The notes beneath the pieces are model-generated. The model had not been told where the DNA came from, did not search any database, and saw only the letters and a program-made list of their open reading frames with translations. A DNA stretch of 64,000 nt, taken from NCBI GenBank assembly GCA_029582155.1, contig CM055911.1, positions 20,833,514 to 20,897,513 on the forward strand, read 5' to 3'. Of the stretch, positions 1 to 13,029 are shown piece by piece. Numbering within the stretch: position 1 is the first letter of the stretch; every line of letters starts with the position of its first letter. This stretch comes from Panopea generosa (lineage: Eukaryota; Mollusca; Bivalvia; Adapedonta; Hiatellidae). Position numbers and translations under genes: made by a program.

Positions 1-129
1 CTTTATAATTATTAATTGTCTTTATTTATATGTCTACGTATTTTCCGTTTATTCTTTACTTGTATGATATTGCTATAGAAAAAAATACTTTATATCTTAT
101 GTCAAATTTATTTCCTTTCTTAAAAGGTG

Positions 130-3100
130 ATGGCACAAGAGGCACGTCCAGAGAACATCATTGAGCAGATAGGATCATGTGGAAAATTCCAGATGTTTCT
201 TGGAGCGCTCCATCATATCATGAAGTCATTCATAGTCTTTACCATGTTTACTATGCCGTTTATTGCAGCAGTTCCAAACTGGTGGTGCAATGATATGATT
301 GGTACACACAATACATCACAGAGTTTGGACTTGTCAAATACTGATGCTTCTCAAAATACGACCCCTACCGACCCGAAAAACAAAAGTTCACTGACATTTG
401 CTTTGCCGGAGTCTGGCTTATTTCAGAACGACTATGTATTTCAAAATAGCGTTTCAAATGGAAATGCCAGTTTAAATAAAACAGTTTTACATTCAATGAG
501 GTTCAAAAATTGCAGAAATTTTAACGGTGCTATTTGCGACAACATCGTATATGATTCATCAATGAAAACAATAATAAGTGAGGTAATACAACAACTTGAA
601 TTGAGATGTTATAACATATTTATTTAAGTTACATTATAATATCCATTGTTTCATCTGTATACTGACTGTGAGTACTTTTTTAGTTATTAAGTTTAAGCTA
701 CTTTGTTTGATGTGACCTATTTATATCCATATCTTTTCATATCATAAAAACTTTCCAGTTGTATAATATAGGTTATTTGTACACCTACTTCATTTAGATA
801 TACGAAATGATAACCTAATGTTATTTTTATAATATATTTTTATATTATTTAAACCCTTTGATCTATAGCGTGTCCGGATAACGCGCAATCCACTGCATCG
901 CTGACATGCCCAATATACACACCCAGTTAGATATAATAATGATTAAAAATTATATCAGAAATATTTTGTAGCGCTTAATTATTTATTAAACTTTACTTGT
1001 TTCATCTTTAAAAAGGGGTCGTTGTCGAGTTGACAATTTGAATAATTCTTTATATTTGTGATTTCAGTGGGACATGGCTTGCAGAAGTCCGTGGATCCCC
1101 TCCTTAATCGCATCTCTTCAAATGGTCGGTCTGTTTGTTGGACATTTCCTTAGCGGTCAGCTGGCTGATATTATCGGCAGAAAGAAGCCTTTATTTTTAT
1201 CAATGGTGATTCTGGTAATCGGGAACGGTATAGGCTACCTCTCCAACACAACGATAGTTTTATCTATAGCTAGAATAATTTTAGGTGAATGTCAAACAAA
1301 TGATACATGGTGTAATGTTATATGTTACCATATTTATATTTTATTTAATTGGATGATCAACTCACAACTAAAATTCAATAATACAATAATATGTACAATA
1401 ATAAGATAAAAATCATTATTATATTGCATACAATGTTTGAAAGTTTGGATAATAATGGCTTGCGGAAATATATCAGCATTAAAATTCGTTTTCTATATTA
1501 GTTTTCATTAACATAACAAAACAGAACATTTATTTTATTAAACTTAAGCATTACAGCTCATCGTCATGCATATATATAAAATCAATACATTAACTTAAAA
1601 TATCTTCCATTTTTCTTGTAATAAATAATATATTTCATGTGAAAGACTGGTGCATGCAACTTTGTTAAACTGATGTATACACTATTTATCTCAATGCTAC
1701 AATGCTTAACGCTGGAATTGAAATGCAGTATTCGAATGTTGATTCTGCCTAACATACACAATGTATTCACATATGTCTCCGAAGTGTGATGTTTCGAATG
1801 TGATTGTTTTAATAGTAATATAAACACGTTACTAATCACAAACGTTCATAAATTGTACACACTTTAGATTGTTTCGAGAAACGTTCAACTGTACATAAGT
1901 TGGCACATTGATCAAAATAATTATTGTTAACAGAAACATTAAACGTCGCATACATATAACATTACGAAATAAGGTTAATGGTTTAATATATGTATTGGTG
2001 TGGAATTTTCCTGACGCTACTGTGAACTCTACCTGTATTTAAAGTAATACAGAATAAAAAGTACTTAATCATATGCGATTTTTAATTGTACATAATTTGG
2101 ATTGTTTCAAGAAATGTTCAACTGCAGATTAGTTGGAATTTTGATAAAAAAACAACAACACATCAATCGCCTCATAACATAACGAACTAACGTTAATGGT
2201 CTTATACAGGTATAGGTATGGGATTTTACCTGACGTTACAGTATACTCTACCCACGGAAGTAAGCTTAGCACGAGTTCGACCATTAATAGTGGTGTTGCC
2301 AACATGGAATATACATGCTTGTCTCTTCGCTCTTGTCGCATACCTACTTCCGGATTGGAGATTACTTCATCTCGTCACACTCTGCATGACTCTGCCTTTC
2401 TTAGCCACCTGGCGGTGAGTCTAAATGTACTGAAATATACAGCTTCGGTAGTTGATACATTCGACTTAATTTTGAATAAGTATGTGTTATAAGTTGGATG
2501 AATGTACTAATTCGTAACGTGTTTTAAGTTTAATAATTTATTACGTTTTGATATATCATATATGCTATACTTTGTTATGTGGTGTATATATGATTAACAT
2601 AATGGTTCATGATGTGTTACACTTACTCATCATAATTTGTGAATATACATTAAACATAATAGTCTTAATCACACGTGATATACATCAATTGTTAAAGTAT
2701 AATTACTGTATGACTGATGTCATCTAAAAAATCTCATAGCAGCATTTAAAGTAGATAAATGTGTTCAAAACATCTGTTTGAATCTAATTTAAGACGATAG
2801 TTGTATTAACTGAACATGTTTATTGTTTTAATTAACACATTAACAGTCTACCTGATATATTATAATAAATAATACTATTTCATCTTGCATATTGGATCTT
2901 AATATTGAATCAACATATACATCATCCATTTATATTTACAGTATAACTTGTGATTACTTATTTCATCACTGAATATTAATGCAGGTTCGTCCCAGAAAGT
3001 TTCCGTTGGTATCTATCTCATGACCGAAATGATGACGCAGCAAAGGTCATTCATTATATTTCCAAGGTTAATGGAAAAGCGCTGACCGTAGAAAATGCTG

Positions 3101-6100
3101 CGGCGTTGCTACAGAATGAATCGGTTAATGACGTCACTGGTGACAACAAGAAATACAGTATGGTAGACTTATTTAAGTCAAAATACTTATTGAAAATCAC
3201 GTGTCTTTCAGCAATGAACTGGTAAGTATAATAAGACAACAACAATAAAAGTAAAACAACACAAATAAATACAGAGCAGTATTAAACTGAAGAACAGTAC
3301 TGTTACTTCTTCAGTATACATATATACTTTAGCTATAATATTTCTCTTTTTTGATCACGATTGATCTGTTGAGGTAATTGTATCTTTCAAATGCCAAGTA
3401 TTCTGTAGGCAAGCTTATGTTGTATATTATTAAACTCTGTGCTGCAAAATGTCTGGTTCGTTTTGGAACCGTGGAACTCAATCAGTATTTGGAGAAAACA
3501 TATTCAACTCATAAGCCAGTGCGCGAGGAGCTTTGCATATTTATCCCTCAAGAACAGATTAAAACAAACAAATCTTCTTCTATTGGTATTCAATTAGTAG
3601 CTTTATGTGCTTCCGAAGAATTGTTTTATTGTTTTATTTTTGTTGTTGTTTTTCATTTATTTTACATTTCCGGGCCTGATTAGCGCAGTTGTTAGCGCGT
3701 CTGACTATCAATCCAGGGGTCGTGAGTTCGAATCGCCATCTGGGCACAATCTCCGTGATGGTTGATGAATGAATCTGAGTAGAAACACCGTTCTTACCCA
3801 AGTAACTGGCAAAGTTTCTGACACAACGTTTTTGAACTGGACTCGAATCCACAACTTCAGTGGCGAAAATTAAGTAATCATTAAACAGCAGCATCTTATA
3901 TCTTAAAATTTATGCAAGATTATATTTCATACCAGGTGTATTTTTATTATTTGTGACAAACATGACGGTGTGCCAAATGTCATAAATATTATTCTAGCCG
4001 CTGACACAACATATCGAGTGTCTGATCACAGAATCGGTCACAATATATCTCTTAAATATCACCCATTACTAGTTCCAACTAGGAACGTACTCGAAAACGA
4101 GTCACAAAAGTTATGGGATCTCTTTGGAATAAAGCTAAAATTTGTATAAACGTACTTATAAAATACGTTTACGTAGTTTTATATGATGTTTACAATGCTG
4201 TTTCACCAATGGATAAACACCTCTCTGGTTTAATTGATTAAATCATAATGCATTATGTTATATAACGTATAGATACATATGTATCTTATATATTAAGGGA
4301 TGCGATGAGAAACAATCTCGTGCTCACAGAAGATCGTGAATAAATAATCTCACACTTCTTATGCATATAAATAGGACAATGATACTCTAATTAGCATACT
4401 GGATAAGAAAATTAGACCTCATTGAAATATTAAGATATACAATTAGTTTAATTAGCTTGATTGTATGCAAACATACATCCAGCATGTGACACAAAATCAA
4501 TCATGCAATCATATATACAGACACACACGTAATGTGATATAAGAACATATAATATAGACACTATTTAATAAGTATTACGTACAGCAGATCTATAAAGTAA
4601 GATTCAATAACAACATATTAACAAATATCAAAGCTGTCATTCTCTAAACTTGCATATGTTATCCGAGTAATTTAGTAATGTTCATGCGTTCGTTGAAAAA
4701 ATCCATGTTTTTTTTCCCTCTCCGTTCGATGATTTGGAGACTTTATAAAAAAAGAAGTGCTGACTAATTTGTTTTCTTCAAACATCATAAAACCAATCAC
4801 AGAATTAAAAATGTATATTAATTTTGTTATCAGTAATAATGAAATTCTTTGCAAGGAATACTAGTTGTTAAATCGTCAAATGTACCTTTGTTATTTTATT
4901 GTTATCCTGCAGAAATACTAAATCAACATATCTTCCAAAACAGGTTTGCCCTAGGTCTGGTTTCATATAGTATCCAATATGCTATCCAGGCGTTGTCCGG
5001 TAGTTATTATTTCAACATATTCTTGTTTAGTATTACTAACGTTCCCGTCACATTCGTCGCAATTTGGCTATGTAATGCGTAAGTAGATAATCTTGTTTAT
5101 CGCTTGATTATGTTAGTTTTGCAAGTTATTTGCAACAACATGTATATTGAAAGGTTCACGGTTAGTTTAATGGATATTTAAAACATACAATGCACTGTTC
5201 CTCGTTCGTGTTGTAAAATACGCTTTGCTATTCGCTGTTAGTTGTATAATACTTTCTCATTGACTCAGAGAATACCAATTTGATTTGATTTTTCGAATTA
5301 GGTTTAACGTCATTTTCACATATTTCAGGTTTTATATGGCACATACAACATAGAACAACCGTCCTTTCGCAAGTAACTGGTACACATTCTTACATAATTT
5401 GTTTTTATCTTCTGTAAGCCTTCAATGACATACACAGGAAGTCAAATCTTCAAACAAATTTTAAGTTTGGAAATATAACATTTACACTTAAAAGATACCA
5501 TTTGTGTGATCTTAACAGTGGTTTTACTAACATGCAATACTTTCTTTAATTCTATATACTTATTATATTCCTTGATTTACAATTTCTAACAAATTATATG
5601 ATATATTCTTACTCATATGGTTCCATTTACACGATGTAATATTCACATAGTATTACTATCATTTATATGCATGTATTTCATAAATATTTTAGAAATTATT
5701 CATTATATTAATACACAATAAAAACCTAATAACAGTTATATTCTGCATCGATAATAACTATGTTCATTGTCTATAGTTTCCATTCTTATCGTCTTTCTAT
5801 ATTTTAGATATAACCTACCCTACTGCGGGTGTTTAGTTGTATGATATCATTATCTAGTCATTTATACCTAGTATAACAAAGGTATATCGTGTATTTATTG
5901 TCATATCAAAAATCCTACAAAACACTCCTAATACGCTATGTTCAATATAAAAAAAGAAGACCAGATTATATACTAGAAAGTGAAATACATATACCTTAGC
6001 AAATACATATGCCCATGTGTTACCGGGGGTTTTCAATCCGATTGACGGGTGCACCAATTGCGCTCTTACACCGTCATCACATCATAAAACAAGAGAGTGT

Positions 6101-8653
6101 AAATAAAGTAATACCGCCAAACTTAGAGTACAGTAGCGTTCCTCATAACATGTTAGTCAATTTGTATTATGTTGCAATCTCTTACTAATACGAATTGAAA
6201 TGATACTATACGATATATTTTTGCTTCAGAATTGGGCGCCGTAAAACGACAATGTTATGTTTTACAATTACCACCATCGGTTCTCTTGCTGTCGGTATAA
6301 TTCAGTTGATAGGTGAGTTACTCCAGAGGTGTCGTGGATAATGTCTTGACCGTTCACGTCAGATTTTCGATTAAAGTTCGAATCGATATGCTCTCAGTAT
6401 TGGTTCCAACCAGAAAGAGGACCCGAAAGCGGATTTAAGCTCTAAGTTTGTTTTTATTAAAATCAAGCTAAATCAATAAGTATAAGATAATCCATTGTGA
6501 ATTATTTCCAGTCTCACTGTATGTAAATAAAGTTAGTTTTTTTTATAAGTTATAAGTATCATGCACATGGTTTGTGACTGTTAAACAAATACAAATGTAC
6601 TACTATTTCTTTTATTTAGATACAAGCATGAAAGATTCTTTAATAAATGGTTTTGCAATCTTCGCAAATATCGGGATAGCTATGGCCTGGGGACCTGTCC
6701 AGACGATGACGCTGGAGTTGTACCCGACAGTTGTAAGGTATCATCGTATTGAATATTGTTATGATTAGAAATTGACAAATATTTAATACAGTCATGTCTG
6801 ACGGTTCCGATTTCAGATGAGATAACATTTCAAGTTCGTGCTAATAACAGGTTAGTGTAAATAATAATGTATACTATGAGTAAACATAATGCTACATATA
6901 GCGTTTGTTATCATATGCTCAATATTATATCAAATAAATAATATTTGAAACATAATATTTAACTCTCAATATTGGATTGACAGTCAAAAATATTTCTATG
7001 AACGTATCTTTAATATGAACGTTTTGAAGCCAAGGAAACGTACCAATACAGAAATGCAACTTCATACCACTTTTCCAAATTCGACTGATATCGTTATAGT
7101 TTTCATGATTTCATATGACAATATGAACATCTTTTGTGTCTCCTGAAATCCATTTTCCTTCGTAATAGAACTACTTCCATCTTGGGCTTAACCCTAAGTC
7201 AATATGAATATAGGTACTATAGTATTTTTCAGGAGTATCGGCTACGGCTTCTTGAACATGTTTGCCAGAATCGCTGCCGTGATTGGTCCACAACTAGCCT
7301 ATTTGGTATGGTGGTAATAAACTGAAATGCAGTTTATATCTTTTGCTAATTACATGCTTTTTTTTGTGTAAATTTGATGCCACTTTAAAAATTATTTCTA
7401 ATTTGATCAATTGAAAATGATCAGGAAAATTCAATAGTACCTTGCTTTTTTAGTGTTGTTTAATCATCTGTTGTATAAAAGTAATGATATTAGAAATGAG
7501 CATCATTATAACATTGGATAAGATAAGATAAATATTAATCTTTTAAAATATACAATAAGAACTACATTTTTCTCTTATATTGTTTTGATTTAGGAAATTT
7601 GCATTGACTATATCGCACTTTCGTTTATATCTGTCCTTGAAAAACCATATTCGGAATACATAAACTTATTTATTTTTTAGTTTACTTCGTTCCTATATAA
7701 ATCTTTCATATGATAGAAATGTGTGGGATTGAACGCATCGTAAATGACTATTGATCACATTACTTTAGATAGTTAATAACAACTTTTGTAAATAAAAATC
7801 GCTTTAAAAGTTTCCAACAAAAATAGTGCTTTTAACGATATAAAATTATCTGCAAATTAAACATCGTTATGTGCGACAGACTGTGGATATTAAAATGTAT
7901 CTAAAACGTTCTATCAAGCCGATTCTCTTAAAACTGCATGTCCAAGAAGTCGTCACAAAGCTAACAAAGCTGACAATAATTCAGATATAGATTTCAATTT
8001 ACAGAAAATGACCACATTCCATCATTTATGAATTAAAGGCACCAATTGAATCTCGAATATCGAGTCTATAATTTAATAAAAACAATGTCAGATCAGTTGG
8101 ATAAAAGGTCCGTGCTTTTTCAAACATGTATCTGCATACTAGGTTTGGATTTGAAATTGCGGGTTCGTGAATATTTCTTCTAAGCTGGTACCAACACAGT
8201 GCAAAATACAACCCATACATAATACAACCGTTCGTACATACAGGAGAATAGACAAAATAAATTACCACGTTTTACTTAAAGAAAATCAGATATGAAAATA
8301 ATGTAGGTAATTCAAATCCCAATCTAAAATTGAATCAAATGCGTCCGTATCTTAAAATAGTTTTACGACGGTCACCCAGTTTCAGAAATCTTATCCTTAC
8401 TGGTGAGAGAGTATATGTGTAATGGATATATTAGAATCCTATCAGGGCATCAGGTAATGAACACATACTTATATTTCAGGATACACAGGTGGCGGGAGTT
8501 ATGTATTTTACGTGCGGAGGAATCGGTTTGTGTTGTGTTCTTTGTACGCTTGCACTCAGTGAAACTAAAAACGCTACACTTAATGATAAGATAAAACCCA
8601 AATCAAAACGGTCAGAGGAGGGATACTCGGAAAGAGTAGACACAAGAAGCTGA
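130..8653 (+). CDS. SLC22-type organic ion transporter, copy A (9 exons, 564 aa)
   Basis: A plasma-membrane MFS carrier of the SLC22 (organic cation/anion/zwitterion) family. Exons: 130-582, 1068-1284, 2210-2414, 2985-3221, 4944-5078, 6230-6312, 6620-6737, 7233-7305, 8480-8653; all eight introns are GT-AG and phases join without error. TM1 lies near residues 20-48, followed by AAVPNWWC and a ~100-residue extracellular loop with several N-glycosylation sequons, as in SLC22. Residues 152-191 hold WDMAC and the MFS loop motif GQLADIIGRKK. PESFRW (295-300) matches the family PESPRW signature, GRRKT (418-422) the second-half loop, and ELYPTVVR (476-483) the TM10-11 signature. An in-frame TAA lies just before the ATG, and a pyrimidine-rich AG at 125-126 suggests an upstream 5'UTR exon outside the window. 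Residue 292 is Arg where copy B has Trp. Substrate cannot be told from sequence. Confidence 0.93.
1840..2040 (+). pseudogene. Decayed partial duplicate of the intron 2/exon 3 junction of copy A
   Basis: Within intron 2, 1850-2035 resembles 2090-2255. Shared blocks are TTGTACA, ATTGTTTC(A/G)AGAAA, GTTCAACTG, TTAATGGT and then GGAATTTTCCTGACGCTAC, which matches the start of exon 3 (GGGATTTTACCTGACGTTAC). The splice acceptor is not kept in the relic. It looks like an old local tandem duplication that copied the acceptor region and about 40 bp of exon 3. Confidence 0.55.
3670..3860 (+). repeat. tRNA-derived SINE in intron 4 of copy A
   Basis: The head carries a box A-like TTAGCGCAGTTG... and a box B-like GAGTTCGAATCGCC, as in a tRNA promoter. 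The body contains AGTAACTGGCAAAGTTTCT, a segment shared with the other SINEs of this window near 5.35, 49.68, 55.1, 57.1, 58.1 and 59.6 kb. Confidence 0.7.
5290..5400 (-). repeat. SINE body fragment in intron 5 of copy A
   Basis: Contains TTAACGTCATTTTCACA, TATATGGCA and CGCAAGTAACTGGTACACA, the common body of the tRNA-headed SINE family. The head is missing or too diverged to see. Confidence 0.55.
6320..6480 (+). repeat. SINE copy (TCGAGCTAA-tail family) in intron 6 of copy A
   Basis: Shares GTGGATAA, a box B-like AGTTCGAATCG, CAGTATTGGTT and a tail resembling GATTTAAGCTCTAAG...ATCAAGCTA with copies near 34.3, 42.9 and 60.3 kb (the last inverted). Degenerate. Confidence 0.5.
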
Positions 8654-8667
8654 TGTCTGGCGACAAT

Positions 8668-8835
8668 TAAAAAGCAGGAAAGTCTATGCCTGTCCCACAA
8701 TTCATACTAAACTGTGAAGTTATTTAAAATTTCAGTTAAAACAACTGACCAATCAACGAGCTCAAATATGGCTTTTCAAACATTACTATTTAACATATCC
8801 AATCGGAAGAGCTGGATCCGTTCTACAGACTAATA
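8668..8835 (-). mobile_element. Two-hairpin short element, copy 1 (just after the copy A stop)
   Basis: The reverse complement has GTAGAACGGATCCAGCTC at one end and ATGCCTGTCCCAC/AGCAGG sequence (read on +) at the other, shared with copies at 24.06, 25.91, 28.20 and 28.77 kb. It begins about 15 bp after the copy A stop codon, so it probably forms part of that gene's 3'UTR. Confidence 0.6.
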
Positions 8836-9439
8836 GACATTTAGTGTGAACATATTTTATTCATGATATGTACAAAGTATGAATGAATGTATATTTGCAT
8901 GTACATACAATGACAACAAATATTAGGATTAAACGAAATCATAATACTCATTGATCTCCTTTCCTTTGTAGTGTAGTCTTAACATTTGAATGGCAGACGT
9001 ACCAATATATATTAGAAATTTAAGCGACAACGAAAGAGTAATGCTGCTTTAAGTTTACTTCAGGTTGCCAATCATGATTCCAACAAACGTCATTTCAAGC
9101 GTTGTTTATAATGTCAGTTATAGAGATGGTAAAAATATTCTGGGAATTGTATCTGAACATGACTGGGAAAAGTGATTAAAAACAACTAAAAGTTAGCGAT
9201 AAGGATTTATTTCGCCGTTCTTAAAAATAAAATGTTATTTTCTCAGATATGAAATGAATTTATACTACAAGAAATATAAAATTGTGAATATTATATTACT
9301 CTTCCTGATTATATATACTTGTAGCGTTATATATTCGTACTATTTATTTAAAATTCAAAGTCACCGCTTCAGCATCTACATGTTTTATCTTATCAGGGCC
9401 AATTGCATTTTTTGGTTCCTTCTGCGTTTAGGTCTCACT

Positions 9440-9870
9440 TTCAAATGACCCCCACCCTTAATGACTGTAGAAAGACTATTGCGCCAAAGAAATCAGAGCT
9501 GTGTAAATCGGTTGAGCATCATTTTTGTTGAAAATACATGTTCTGCCAAGTTTGAATGACATTGGGTACTGTTGGATGAATCTATAAAAGTTTAAAGATG
9601 CGTAGTTTTACATTGCCACAAATGGGCAGAATTGTCAAAAATGAAGGGGTGTCCTTAAAACATCAAAACTGTGAAAACGTATTTTGGTCAACCCAATGTT
9701 TTTTTCCTGCATATTTTGACTAAGAGAGGACATTCTATAGAAACAATACATTTTAGAATCAGTGGCAATGTATCCATTGTTCCAGAAGTGCATGCCTCTA
9801 TATGTAGAACAATACAAAATTATTTTGTGTGTCAAAAGTTTAGCATTTGTTTTTAACTTTTGGTTAATTG
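9440..9870 (+). mobile_element. Interspersed non-coding element, + copy
   Basis: Shares a ~400-bp collinear similarity with the reverse complement of 27285-27715, for example TTGTTGAAAATACAT, GACATTGGGTACTGTT, AATTGTCAAAAATGAA and TTCCAGAAGTGCAT. No long ORF. Family unknown; probably a non-autonomous transposon. Confidence 0.6.
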
Positions 9871-10179
9871 TAAGATGTGTTATTTCTGTTCTACAAACAA
9901 ATAACATGCTTATAATTCATTAGGTTAAAATGATAATTGCAATAAATCGCATAAAGTCTTGACAAGAATGTGAAAATTAATACTTCCTATTGATTATGTT
10001 TTGGAGAAGAAAGAAAACAAATTAAGCTTGTTTTAACATTGCAATTGAAAAAAGTCGTAGTGAACCTTCATATGTAAATATAATATTCTTGGAGTCATAT
10101 TAAATGTACTAATAATGTTAAAACTTAATCCTGCGAAGTTACACATATTTATGTTGTAGTCATGTGATTATCATCGCCG

Positions 10180-10330
10180 CTTTAAACTCTTTAGAGTCAT
10201 ATCGGAAAAGTACTAGAGGTACTAACGCTGCAACACTGGAGTATTATGTTGCAGATATATGATATAATACCCCATCCAGTCACATTATACTGATACCGGG
10301 CTGACCAGATCTGAAACTATCCTCTTAATG
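10180..10330 (-). repeat. tRNA-Ala-like SINE body fragment
   Basis: The reverse complement matches the body of the SINE at 15496-15800 (the ACTCCAGT, GCAGC and CAGATCTGG segments). The tRNA head is not visible. Confidence 0.45.
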
Positions 10331-11390
10331 CTGAGCGTCACGATACAGTTGTATTTGTAACAACAGCGCCAACACATAAAGCTTGAAGTCATGATTTTGC
10401 AAAGTTGCGTTGTAAGGAAAAATAATATGATGCAGACAATCTTCATAGAGTTCATAACCGTTTTTTTAATCATATGATAATTTGATTCTTACTTTCGGGG
10501 GAGGGGGGTGGAGGTCGTAAGAAATTTATTTAAGGACATGAACATGTTCAGGTGACTGGGCATTGTCCTTTCATCAGACAATATTAATCGTTACTCATAT
10601 GTTATCAAAAAGTACAGTATTGCACTCAAGTTGATATTCTTGTTTCAGTTACGTTTATTTTACAAATGGGAGAAAATACTTCATGCACTGCGTGGGTGCC
10701 AGAATTAAAAAAATGTAGTTAATAGGTTTAGGATGAATATCAAAAATGCATAAGTACATGAACTAAACTGAGGCTTCTATTAATAAATAAATTTGGCTAA
10801 TACGGTACTCGTAGTTTATTTATATACTCTACGTGCTTGATTTTGCATTTACTTAATAAACAATTAAATATCAGATTGTTTTAAACTATTCAACACTTGA
10901 TGCAATATATGATGGGTGTGGTAATGACAACCAACCCACATTTCAGTATTTTTTGTTTGTTTTTGCAATGTCTTAAATAGAGTAATAAGCGATATATATT
11001 TTTTTATTTCTCTACACCGTATACGTCGCTCTAGTAGAATTTAATTGTCAAAAAACAAAAAACAGAAATATATGCATACATAACCATGCCAATCAATACT
11101 TAAACGTTTTGACAAGAACTGACTCTCCTGGTTTTAGGTATATTGCTTGTTTGTACGTAACTGCGTCGGACCGTTACATGTATTATATCATCAATAAAAT
11201 AGAGAAAAGAATTACTAATACTAATGTTGTTTGAAGTTATCGTCTGTTAAAAGCGCTGTATATATAAATGGCGAATAAGCTGAATATATGCAACCACTTT
11301 GTACCATTTCCATTTCTGATCGATTCACAAATTTGAGTCTTGATCCGTTGAGAGACGCTATCCGTAGAACGCGAAAGGATAGAAAGATTG

Positions 11391-11740
11391 AATAAATAAA
11401 TGAAACGATTAATGAATGTTTAAATGAATGAGAGAATGAATGAATGCAATTTAATGAATGGATGAATTATTGACTGAATGAATAAATCGGTGAGTAAATA
11501 AATGAATGAATGTTTAAGGATTGACAGATTGAATGAATGAATGAATGAATGGATGAATGTATGAATATGTGAATAAATGAATGAATGAATGAACGAATTA
11601 ATTAATTAATGAATGAATTAATGAATGAATGCCTGTGTGAATTAATGAAGTATTAAATGAATAAATGAATGAATGAATAAATAAATAAAAAAATGAATAA
11701 ATGAATGAATGAATGATTGAATGGATGAATGAACAAAACA
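11391..11740 (+). repeat. (TGAA)n microsatellite
   Basis: About 350 bp of imperfect GAAT/TGAA tetranucleotide repeats, interrupted by short AT-rich variants, between the two transporter genes. Confidence 0.9.
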
Positions 11741-13029
11741 AATGTGATCTTCGAATTAGAATAAAATATATAAACAATTTAGAAAATGTATCTGATATAC
11801 AATCAGATAGTCCGGATTAGCCAGGATATGACATGACTATTAAACAGTTATTACCATAGTATGATTATGTATACTCATGTTAAATAGTGTGTTTAAAATA
11901 TAAACCTGTGTTATCACGTATGTACCAAGCGTGTTATACATTTGTCATGTTTTCTTGGTATATGTACACTCATGTTCGTGAATATTGTGCTTCAACATAT
12001 CTTAATACATACATTTTCCGGCTTTGTTGTCACGGGTGTACGACGTGAGTTATAGTTAATATTTTATAAAATAAACCTATATAATTTGATATTTCAGTTT
12101 AGTGTTCTATTTTATATAATAAAGGTAAGTGTTTGAACTCATTTTGCATTCATGTTGTTATTGTTCTATTATACCAGTACATACACAGTTTGTTTTAGTC
12201 TGATTATTATCCAATACCTTTTCAATTTTTATCTAAAACTTGGTGTTACATGTACTTCAAAATGATGACGTCAACGTATGCTTTATGACGTCTTATAGTT
12301 TTGTGAGATATCTGATTGCACACATGTTATCGTCTTTTCCATGGACAAACATACACAACTACCAATCTTAAACCAAAATCAGAGTATAAGAAATAGCCAT
12401 TCAGCCAGATGTGTAATTCCTATTCGATTTTCAGTCTCTCTTTATGCACTTAAACATATTAAATATAAAACATATTTATTGGAACATTGTGGTAATTTCT
12501 TTACATCTGCTTGATATTTTCTCTCTCTCTCTCTCTATATATAAATATACATAATATTTATCATATTATATGTAAGCATATTTGAAAGTACTCTTGTTGC
12601 TGATTAATGTTAGATTTACGTAATATTAAAAAATGTATTTTAATAAAGGCCTTGAGATATATAGGCATTGGATGTTGTGTATGAGATTTTTTATATATTT
12701 GGCATGGATAGAGGTGTACTTGCTAAATTATTCATGCTATGAAAAAGATACAGAGGCAGTCCGGTTATTTTTGGATCACCCATCATTTATATTCTTAATG
12801 AGTGACATTCTCAAAACTATTGTTATTATTATGATTATTATTATATCTATTTTTATCAATATAATTAATATTATTGTTAAAGGTGGAACCACTGTTGTTA
12901 AATTGTATCTAATTAACTACTGAACATTTGGTAAGACCTGTTTTAAATAATATAGATGATTTGTTAAAGATAAAAGCAAAACACTTCTCAGTTCCAATTG
13001 AAGATCTTGTATATCTATTGTTTAGGAAG

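Larger units (their letters stand above)
8840..13020. other. Intergenic interval between transporter copies
   Basis: Apart from the interspersed element at 9440-9870, the SINE fragment at 10180-10330, the (TGAA)n tract and a short (CT)n-(AT)n tract at about 12519-12545, I see only AT-rich sequence. The promoter and any 5'UTR exon of copy B should lie here, but I cannot locate them. A 96-aa open frame at 12633-12923 has low-complexity Ile-rich content and no family features. Confidence 0.6.

Noticed and set aside
12633-12923. 96-aa gene between the transporters
   Set aside because: Ile-rich low-complexity content from AT-rich DNA, no motif, and no support from the corresponding region of copy A.
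12928-13029. In-frame N-terminal extension of transporter copy B
   Set aside because: The open stretch starts at a TTG, not an ATG. Copy A has a stop directly before its matching ATG, and an acceptor-like AG lies 4 bp before the ATG of copy B.
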